11,653 nt of DNA from assembly GCA_025357995.1 (NCBI GenBank), contig JANYLF010000188.1, positions 1 through 11,653 on the forward strand, given 5' to 3'. Shown here one piece after another: positions 6,608 through 11,653 of this stretch. The notes under the pieces were generated by a model. That model saw only the letters and a list, made by a program, of their open reading frames with translations, did no database searches and was not told the origin of the DNA. Both the position numbers and the translations under genes were made by a program. The DNA is from Acidimicrobiia bacterium (GTDB lineage Bacteria; Actinomycetota; Acidimicrobiia; IMCC26256; JAENVU01). How positions within the stretch are numbered: the first letter of the stretch is position 1; every line of letters starts with the position of its first letter.

Positions 6608-6692
6608 GGAGGGGTGCGAGAGCGGCCGAATCGGCACGCTTGGAAAGCGTGTGTGGGGAAACTCACCGAGGGTTCGAATCCCTCTCCCTCCG
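6608..6692 (+). tRNA. tRNA-Ser(GGA)
   Basis: An 85-nt class II tRNA. The acceptor GGAGGGG (6608-6614) pairs with TCCCTCC (6685-6691), with one G-T wobble, and the discriminator is G at 6692. The D-arm contains GCGAGAGCGGCCGAATCGGC. The anticodon stem CACGC/GCGTG holds the loop TTGGAAA, with anticodon GGA at 6642-6644 decoding UCC and UCU. A long variable arm (around GTGGGGAAACTCAC) is diagnostic of serine tRNAs, and the T-arm contains GGTTCGAATCC. CCA is not encoded. It is divergent from the SRP RNA gene. Confidence 0.97.
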
Positions 6693-6737
6693 CTCATTGC
6701 ACCGGCTCGGACCGTTGTCCTCGAGTCCGGGTCCATC

Positions 6738-7403
6738 TCAGCTGAGTTGGTTCTTGACGAACGAGCCCGATTGGTCCAGCAGCTCACTTGGCCAATCGTC
6801 GTGGTCGCCCTCCCAGAACATGAGCCGCTTGCTGTTCGCGCGGGTCGCGTCGAAGAGGGAGTGCACTCCCGATATTGGGAAGAACTCGTCGTCCGTCATG
6901 TTCGCCATCAGCACGTCTGCGTGGTGGAGGCGCGACGCGGCCTCCGTCAGCACCATGCCGAGGGGTGGATCGTCGATGCCTGCGTTGTGCGGGATGCCAC
7001 CGACGACGAACACCGCCGCCTTGATCGACGGGATGGCGGCAACGATCGGTAGACCGAAGATCGAACCCATCGAAAACCCGACGTAGGCCCGGGCCGGCCC
7101 GATCGCCGACAGCGCATCCGCGGCGACCGACCAGTCCTCCACCATCCGTTCGATTGACGAGGAATGCCACAGACGCGGAATATCGGTACCCGCGTTCTCG
7201 GGCCTTCGCTCGCCGTGGTCGATGGCGTCGATGCACGCGACCGCGAGTCCGGTTTGTGCCGCGTAGAACCGCGCAATCTGCACGAATCGGGGCGTGTCCT
7301 TGCTATGACCGCCTCCGTGACCGAGAAGGAGGACGGCAGTCGCATCGGGCGGCACGTACAACTTGGCTGGGATGCCACCCAGGTCGGTTCGCTCTTCGTG
7401 CAC
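6738..7403 (-). CDS. Alpha/beta hydrolase, dienelactone-hydrolase-like
   Basis: A 221-residue cytosolic hydrolase; substrate unknown. The oxyanion-hole strand reads LLLGHGGGHSKD (25-36). The nucleophile elbow is GFSMGS with S111. D171 or D172 in MTDDEFFP is the likely acid, and H201 in EGDHDDW the likely base, all in the order expected of the fold. There is no signal peptide or membrane segment. GTG 7403 is the first start after an in-frame TAG about 18 nt upstream; no strong ribosome site is visible. It is convergent with tRNA-Ser (46 nt away) and divergent from the HTH-GAF-PAS regulator gene, which could share control through the 7404-7680 interval. The family includes esterases, peptidases and dienelactone hydrolases, and the sequence alone does not choose among them. 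Confidence 0.88.
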   Translation of the reverse strand: MHEERTDLGGIPAKLYVPPDATAVLLLGHGGGHSKDTPRFVQIARFYAAQTGLAVACIDAIDHGERRPENAGTDIPRLWHSSSIERMVEDWSVAADALSAIGPARAYVGFSMGSIFGLPIVAAIPSIKAAVFVVGGIPHNAGIDDPPLGMVLTEAASRLHHADVLMANMTDDEFFPISGVHSLFDATRANSKRLMFWEGDHDDWPSELLDQSGSFVKNQLS

Positions 7404-7680
7404 CGTGCGAACGGTACCGGTCTAGCGATGATCGGCAGGCAGAGACGCCAGACGATCGAACTCACCGAGCGGGTTCGAAGGCGCTCGCATGCTCTCCGCC
7501 AAAGTTCTCTGCGGTTCGACGAAGTTGGCGATATCGCCGCCCGTCGCGTGTCGCGACACACCCACGCATCGGACAGAGGCACCGAAACCACACGTTGCGG
7601 ATTCTCCTTCTTTCAGTCAGTCCATCAAGGTGGGCGGGCTTGCGCCGTCACATCCAGCATGATGAATTTGTGAAGGTCCC
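7404..7680. other. Intergenic region between divergent genes
   Basis: This 277-nt interval separates the divergent hydrolase and HTH-GAF-PAS genes. Its base composition is less GC-rich near 7590-7680. I find no convincing -35/-10 pair on either strand. Open frames crossing it are continuations of out-of-frame reading of the neighbours and show no recognisable domain. It is the natural place for promoters and any operator bound by the downstream regulator. Confidence 0.4.
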
Positions 7681-8955
7681 ATGTACTCAGGGCGGGACAG
7701 GAATGGGGTACTCGTGAATCTCAAAGCAGCGAGCCAACGATTGGGTGTGCACTACCAGACGGCATACAAGTGGGTGCGGTCCGGATCGTTAACGGCCATT
7801 CGAGTTGGCGGTCGTTACGAAGTGTCGGAGGCGGCGATCGCGCAGCTCCTGGCCAACCGCGAGTCCGTCGCGACCCAGGCGCTGGTGCACACGTCGGACG
7901 TTCGACTCAAGTGCCTCACTGCCACGGACTTCCTCGAAGAACTCGAGGCGATGGCGTCGGATCCCGTGCTGTCGGTGTCGTCCGTGGTGACGTACGCGGC
8001 CGAACAAGGCGCTCAGGTACTCGGAGATGTGTGCTTCGTCGGAATCATGAACCGCGATCGGCTCCACGTGGACCGTTACGCGGTCGGTCATCCCGAGCCG
8101 GACCGCGCCGCGTTCATGAGCGCCGTCATCGGCTTGACCGGAGACCCGATCACCCTCTCGCGGAGTGCGGTCTCAATGGCGTTCTTCAGGGGACAGACGG
8201 TCCGCATCCCTCACGTCGCCCAGGACGAACTCCGATCGGCACTCCTGCCGGAGCTACGTCAATACCTCCCGCAGTATCCATTGCACAGCTTCCTGTCGGC
8301 ACCGATCATGAGTGCCGACGGGCCCGTCGGTTTCGTCGCGTTCTCCCGCGACACACCGAACCATCCCTATACCGCGATCGACGAGCAGTACGCGGCCGAC
8401 GTGGGTGAACGCGTCGGACGGCTCGTTGATACCGCGCGCGAGATCGCGTTGGCGTGGAAGATCCGCCGTGAACTTGCCGACGATCTCCGAACGCGAGCCG
8501 GACTCGCTAGCGGCGACGGCCAACCGACCACCGACGACATCAACCACCTGTTCGAGCGTCACCTCTCGTCGGCAACGCTGCCCATCGCGGTGTTCGACCC
8601 CGAGGGCCGGCTCATCAGTGCAAACCAACCGTCTCTGGAACTCACCGGGTTCTCCCTCCCCAATGTTGTCGGCATGGACATCGAAGCGATCATGCAACTC
8701 GACGATCGGCCCGATGATCCCGAGAACTTCGAGCGGCTTGTTTCCGGCGAGTTGGACTATCACGACATCCACGGTGTCGCCGTCTTCGCGAACGGCATCA
8801 AGTTCCACTACGCGGCCCACCGCGCCGCGGTACGGCGCCCCGACGCGTCGCTGTATTGCATTCTCACGGTCAACCGCGTCCTGCATGTGCCCGCGAAGCC
8901 CGAGGAGTTCATTCAGCCCGCCCAGGCTGTCTCAGCCGTCGCCCATGCGAGTTGA
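7681..8955 (+). CDS. HTH-GAF-PAS one-component sensory regulator
   Basis: A soluble 424-residue protein with three domains. Residues 13-57 form an excisionase/MerR-type helix-turn-helix (NLKAASQRLGVHYQTAYKWV, then SGSLTAIRVGGRYEVSEAAI with the beta wing). About 85-260 is a GAF-like domain (VVTYAAEQGAQVLGDVCFVGI, HSFLSAPIMSADGPVGFVAF), ending in a helix likely to act as a signalling coil. About 285-400 is a PAS domain (LPIAVFDPEGRLISANQ, LTGFSLPNVVG). It probably binds DNA in response to a small ligand, light or redox cue; the ligand is unknown. No kinase, cyclase or phosphodiesterase output is present, so the HTH is the only visible output. Start choice: ATG 7681 has GAAGG only about 4 nt away, while GTG 7714, with AGGA about 11 nt upstream, would begin right at the HTH; both keep all domains. 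It is convergent with the GAF membrane protein gene. Confidence 0.85.
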   Translation: MYSGRDRNGVLVNLKAASQRLGVHYQTAYKWVRSGSLTAIRVGGRYEVSEAAIAQLLANRESVATQALVHTSDVRLKCLTATDFLEELEAMASDPVLSVSSVVTYAAEQGAQVLGDVCFVGIMNRDRLHVDRYAVGHPEPDRAAFMSAVIGLTGDPITLSRSAVSMAFFRGQTVRIPHVAQDELRSALLPELRQYLPQYPLHSFLSAPIMSADGPVGFVAFSRDTPNHPYTAIDEQYAADVGERVGRLVDTAREIALAWKIRRELADDLRTRAGLASGDGQPTTDDINHLFERHLSSATLPIAVFDPEGRLISANQPSLELTGFSLPNVVGMDIEAIMQLDDRPDDPENFERLVSGELDYHDIHGVAVFANGIKFHYAAHRAAVRRPDASLYCILTVNRVLHVPAKPEEFIQPAQAVSAVAHAS

Positions 8956-9043
8956 GGTCACGGCGAACATTTTCCGGAGTTCAGCATCGCCTCCAGATCG
9001 GCGTGAGCCGGTACGAGGATGTGCGGGCAACCGATGTTGGTGT

Positions 9044-9096
9044 TCCGGGGTCGAGTGAGTCGTCCGTTCACACCTGACACAAGCTCTGACCCCGGA
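9044..9096. repeat. Inverted repeat between convergent genes
   Basis: TCCGGGGTC (9044-9052) and GACCCCGGA (9088-9096) are perfect 9-bp arms around a 35-nt loop. The element sits in the 160-nt gap between two convergent stop codons, so a bidirectional terminator or boundary element is plausible. The long loop and the lack of a T-run argue against a classical intrinsic terminator. The rest of the gap (8956-9043 and 9097-9115) holds nothing I can name. Confidence 0.45.
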
Positions 9097-9115
9097 GCAT
9101 CGGCACAACGTTGAG

Positions 9116-10030
9116 CTACCGAACATGAGCGGTGCGGGTGGAACCCCTGTGCAACAGCGCCGCCGACAGCCTCGTGTTCAGCTCCCGCTCCGAGTCGTAC
9201 AGCCGGGCGTTGGCAATCGCGATCGCAGCATGGCCGGCGAAGAGCGACACCGCCCGTACGTCGAACTCGTTGTAGACCCGTTCGGGCGAGCCGCGTAACT
9301 CGAGTACACCGAACAGCACATCGCGGTGAATCAGCGGCACGCACAGCGCGCTTTCGACGGGCCCGGTACCCCGGTCGCTGACTCTGCCTTGGATCATGCT
9401 CGGGACCCGTCGCCGCGCCACTCCGCCGGCAAGTTCCTCGCCGACTTTGATGCGCGTCCGAATGGCAGTGTCTCCGACCGCGCACACCGCGGCCAAGGTG
9501 TCGGGATCCTCGAGCAGCATGATCGAGCCGCTCGACGCCTCGAGGAGTTCGAACGCGCTCGACAAGATCAGCTTGAGCACTTCCTCGATCAGCAACATCG
9601 AGTTCATCGCCTCGCCCGCCTCACAAAGCGTTGTCAGCTCCTTGAGCCGATCCGACATCGCCTCGGCGACCACCCGCTCGTTGACCAGCATCTGCGCGAG
9701 CCGCCGGAGGTGGTGCTCCTTGTCGATCACGTACGCGGCGAGCGCGACGACCAAGGCGACCGTGCCGACCCGGAACTGGATGCTGTTCGCGATGCCGAGG
9801 TGGTGCCCATTGCCCGACGTGAGGATCGCGACACCGGCCGCGAGACACACCAGGCCGGCGAACGCCATCGTCCAGAGCTCGGAACGACGCCGGTCGACGG
9901 CCTCCAGGGTGGGCGGCGCGAAGCCCCTCAACCCCGCCGTGCGAGCCTCGTACTCAACCGCGCGATGTCCACTCTCCGTCAGCTCGCCGCGATCGTTCCC
10001 GCCGTGGGCGTTGCCGGTGCGATCGCTCAT
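9116..10030 (-). CDS. Two-TM membrane-anchored GAF domain protein
   Basis: 304 residues. The N-terminal 50 are polar and probably cytosolic, then come two hydrophobic helices (about 52-71 and 85-102) joined by a short loop, then a helical linker (103-138, HHLRRLAQMLVNERVVAEAMSD region), then a GAF domain (about 140-287) with SSGSIMLLEDPDTLAAVCAVG, ALCVPLIHRDVLFGVLELRG and FAGHAAIAIANARLYDSE. GAF domains bind small ligands; here no catalytic or DNA-binding output is attached, so it would have to signal through a partner or be a sensor-kinase-like fragment lacking its kinase. It starts at ATG 10030, which overlaps the stop of the upstream secreted-protein gene by ATGA, indicating translational coupling. 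The C-terminus ends shortly after the GAF helix, so a truncated longer signalling protein is possible. Confidence 0.85.
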   Translation of the reverse strand: MSDRTGNAHGGNDRGELTESGHRAVEYEARTAGLRGFAPPTLEAVDRRRSELWTMAFAGLVCLAAGVAILTSGNGHHLGIANSIQFRVGTVALVVALAAYVIDKEHHLRRLAQMLVNERVVAEAMSDRLKELTTLCEAGEAMNSMLLIEEVLKLILSSAFELLEASSGSIMLLEDPDTLAAVCAVGDTAIRTRIKVGEELAGGVARRRVPSMIQGRVSDRGTGPVESALCVPLIHRDVLFGVLELRGSPERVYNEFDVRAVSLFAGHAAIAIANARLYDSERELNTRLSAALLHRGSTRTAHVR

Positions 10031-10455
10031 CCGGTGATCACCACCGTCGCGCCGACGACCACCGAGATGTCTGCGGGGGTTGCCAGCGTCAGGGTTTGGG
10101 ACGGGCCGGTGACCGTGGCGGTCGCGGTGGCCAACGCTGGGCCGGAACTGCCAGAGAGGATCACGTCGATCGTCTTGCCCAGACAGGTCGCCTCGATACC
10201 GTCAACGGTGACCCGAACCACCACGCTGCGACCGGTGCCCACGTCGAACGCCGAGCCGTACGTGAGGACAACGCCGTCGTGGTCGCAGCCGGCCACGGTC
10301 GTCATATCGGCACCCATACCGCTGGAGCCCGACCCACCGAGACTCGACGCCGACGCCACCGCCGCGCCGAACCCACCGAGCGCGAACACCGCGCCACCGA
10401 CGAGTGCGACGACCCGGCGCCCGGCGCCGATCTTGCGAGTCGGGCGCGAATCCAT
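10027..10455 (-). CDS. Small predicted secreted protein
   Basis: 142 residues; function unknown. The basic N-terminus (RPTRKIGAGRR) is followed by a hydrophobic stretch (15-34) and a likely cleavage site after ASA (34-36). Next comes a Gly/Ser-rich linker, then a beta-rich, Thr/Val-rich domain of about 85 residues. C57 and C91 may form a disulfide. ATG 10455 is well supported: AAAGGA on the minus strand (10468-10463) lies 7 nt upstream. The stop overlaps the start of the GAF membrane protein gene (ATGA), so the two are made together, an unusual pairing of an exported protein with a membrane sensor. It might be a surface ligand or partner for that sensor, but nothing in the sequence proves it. 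Confidence 0.78.
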   Translation of the reverse strand: MDSRPTRKIGAGRRVVALVGGAVFALGGFGAAVASASSLGGSGSSGMGADMTTVAGCDHDGVVLTYGSAFDVGTGRSVVVRVTVDGIEATCLGKTIDVILSGSSGPALATATATVTGPSQTLTLATPADISVVVGATVVITG

Positions 10456-10598
10456 TGCATCATCCTTTCGAGGCCCACCTGCTGCGGCTCCAGCACGCTC
10501 TACGACGGATCGCGTCCCGACCTGAGGCTCCTCCTTTTTCCAACTTTCTGTCCATCGCTCCGGTTGCGTCCGGGTTCCAATCGATCAAGACTCGGGCC
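10456..10598. promoter_or_regulatory. Divergent intergenic region of the secreted-protein and VOC genes
   Basis: This 143-nt region holds the ribosome site of the minus-strand gene (AAAGGA at 10468-10463). It also has a pyrimidine-rich plus-strand tract (CTCCTCCTTTTTCC) near 10528-10541. No strong promoter can be assigned on either strand by eye. Divergent transcription from here is expected from gene layout. Confidence 0.4.
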
Positions 10599-10958
10599 AT
10601 GCAGCCACTCGCAATCCACCACGTGTCCGTTAACGTGTCCGACGTCGACGCGGCACTCGCGTTCTACACCGACGTCCTCGGCGGCACGCCGCGCGCCGAC
10701 CGGCCCGACTTCGGATTCGGAGGCGCGTGGATCGACCTCGGCGGTCAGCAGGTGCATCTCATCGAAGCACCGGTCCCGGCCAACGTCGGTCAACACTTCG
10801 CGATCCAAGTCGCCGACATCCACGCCACCATCGGCGAGCTACGGGGGCGCGGACTCACGGTCAGCGACGCGACTCCCGTCGCCAACAACCTCCAAGCCTT
10901 CCTCAACGACCCATCGGGGAACGCGATCGAGATTCACGAGGTGGGCGCGACCACCTGA
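10599..10958 (+). CDS. VOC (glyoxalase/bleomycin-resistance fold) protein
   Basis: A 119-residue single-domain VOC-superfamily protein with two beta-alpha-beta-beta-beta modules. The first has HHVSVNVSDVDAALAFYTDVLG, GGAWIDLG and QQVHLIE; the second has QHFAIQVADIHATIGELRGRG and AFLNDPSGNAIEIHE. Likely metal ligands by analogy are H8, E56, H66 and E111, which is the full set, so an active metalloenzyme (lyase, isomerase or dioxygenase type) is plausible; substrate unknown. The frame extends upstream to 10404, but homology begins exactly at ATG 10599. No Shine-Dalgarno precedes it; a weak TTGCGT/AAGACT pair ending about 6 nt upstream would give a leaderless message. It is convergent with the dioxygenase gene, with 6 nt between stops. 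Confidence 0.9.
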   Translation: MQPLAIHHVSVNVSDVDAALAFYTDVLGGTPRADRPDFGFGGAWIDLGGQQVHLIEAPVPANVGQHFAIQVADIHATIGELRGRGLTVSDATPVANNLQAFLNDPSGNAIEIHEVGATT

Positions 10959-10964
10959 CCGGAG

Positions 10965-11653
10965 TCAGACTTCGAGTTCGCTCTTGGTGCGGCCGTGGCG
11001 GGACCAGTGCATGTCGGTGCGACCGAGGCGAAACCGTTCGGGCTTCTGGGCGTCGGCCAGCACATCGGTCTCCAACCACAGGCGCTTCAAGTGCCGGATC
11101 CGACCGCTCGCACGATCGTCTTCGTACGCCTCACGGGCGTGAAGCACGTGGTAGTTGTTCACGAATTGCATGTCGCCCGGTTGCATGGTCATCGAAACGT
11201 GGAACTCGGGATCCGCACACATCGCGTCGACGCGATCCATCGCTACGCGCGCCCGCTCCGACGGCCGCGGCGCGTCGGCATGGCGGCGCGCGGACTCGAT
11301 GTACGGACGGATGTATCGCACGAACAGTCGGTCATCACACCGACTGAAGATCGGCATCGTGTACCACGGCTTGCCACCTGGCGCCTGCTCACCGCGCCGG
11401 TCGTACACGAACGGCGCGTACAACTCTGCCGCGAGTTCCGGCGCGGGTCGCACCAGCTCGTTGTGAATCGTCACGACGTTCGCGACCACACTCGCGCCGC
11501 CACGCGCACCGGCGTCCAGACAGAACAGGCCGACCAGGTCCGAGCCGTCCGAGTGGAACGGGAATTGAACGCCGCCGATCTCGTTCCCCCGCGCGGTCGG
11601 GTCGTTGACTGCCTTACCTTGGTCGGTCACATCACCGAGGAGATGCCCCTTCG
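10965..11653 (-). CDS. TauD/TfdA-family Fe(II)/2-oxoglutarate dioxygenase (5' truncated by window edge)
   Basis: The C-terminal two-thirds of a TauD/TfdA dioxygenase, enzymes that hydroxylate small acids or amines using Fe(II), 2-oxoglutarate and oxygen. The first iron ligands are in FHSDGSDLVG (HxD codons at 11555-11547), the distal His is in NNYHVLHAREAY (codon 11141-11139), and the 2-oxoglutarate-binding Arg is in the RIRHLKRLWLE block. A GTG at 11630 could be mistaken for a start, but the frame stays open to the window edge and reads KGHLLGDVTDQGK, typical of the region before the HxD motif. The real start is therefore outside, roughly 100 or more residues upstream. The substrate is unknown; resemblance is to the gamma-butyrobetaine/taurine dioxygenase superfamily in general. 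Confidence 0.9.
   Translation of the reverse strand, partial: KGHLLGDVTDQGKAVNDPTARGNEIGGVQFPFHSDGSDLVGLFCLDAGARGGASVVANVVTIHNELVRPAPELAAELYAPFVYDRRGEQAPGGKPWYTMPIFSRCDDRLFVRYIRPYIESARRHADAPRPSERARVAMDRVDAMCADPEFHVSMTMQPGDMQFVNNYHVLHAREAYEDDRASGRIRHLKRLWLETDVLADAQKPERFRLGRTDMHWSRHGRTKSELEV

Noticed and set aside
6700..6737. Weak hairpin CGGAC/GTCCG downstream of tRNA-Ser as a terminator
   Set aside because: Only a 5-bp stem with a long loop and no T-run.
6116..6787. Several open frames of about 95-130 codons across the SRP RNA and tRNA
   Set aside because: They overlap structured RNA genes and their translations show no recognisable domains.
8958..9485. Minus-strand 175-codon frame ending in the convergent gap (tail NIGCPHILVPAHADLEAML)
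   Set aside because: The tail looks somewhat protein-like, but most of the frame is an out-of-frame shadow of the GAF gene and there is no start or family support.
10404..10598. N-terminal extension of the VOC protein
   Set aside because: Its 65 residues are Arg-rich, overlap the divergent gene's start, and are not part of the VOC fold, which begins at ATG 10599.

Overview
The window is high-GC DNA, most likely from an actinobacterium. A marine or freshwater Acidimicrobiia-like lineage is my best guess, from the protein style, frequent GTG starts and the dnaX-ybaB-recR neighbourhood; this is inference, not a database result. Most of it is ordinary chromosome: methionine biosynthesis, DNA replication and repair, a signal recognition particle RNA and a tRNA. 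A more accessory right half carries sensory, secreted and metabolic genes.

Layout. Positions 1-228 are a 91-bp perfect inverted repeat with a 46-bp spacer. Its reverse strand carries the authentic upstream codons of metY, so the left end is a fold-back chimera rather than natural gene order. From 138 the authentic metY (O-acetylhomoserine sulfhydrylase) runs to 1323, followed in the same frame by metX (homoserine O-acyltransferase). Together they take homoserine to homocysteine. metX lacks a good canonical start for its conserved N-terminus. Tail to tail with metX lies the minus-strand unit dnaX-ybaB-recR (clamp-loader subunit, nucleoid protein, recombination mediator). Just upstream of dnaX is a predicted secreted protein gene, and upstream of that a large, Bacillus-type SRP RNA of about 277 nt with an Alu domain (6222-6498, minus). 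A plus-strand tRNA-Ser(GGA) follows at 6608-6692. The order tRNA-Ser / SRP RNA / dnaX / ybaB / recR resembles the Bacillus subtilis arrangement, with the secreted-protein gene intervening.

The right half holds a minus-strand alpha/beta hydrolase; a plus-strand regulator of unusual design (excisionase/MerR-like helix-turn-helix, then GAF, then PAS); and, convergent to it, a translationally coupled pair: a small secreted protein whose stop overlaps the start of a two-TM membrane-anchored GAF protein (ATGA). A small VOC-fold protein and the 3' part of a TauD/TfdA-type dioxygenase, cut by the right edge, close the window.

The strongest leads are the fold-back left end, the metY-TAG-metX reading frame, the large SRP RNA with its extended -10 promoter and neighbouring 39-nt hairpin, and the two GAF-containing sensory loci facing each other. 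I see no CRISPR array, intact insertion sequence or phage module.
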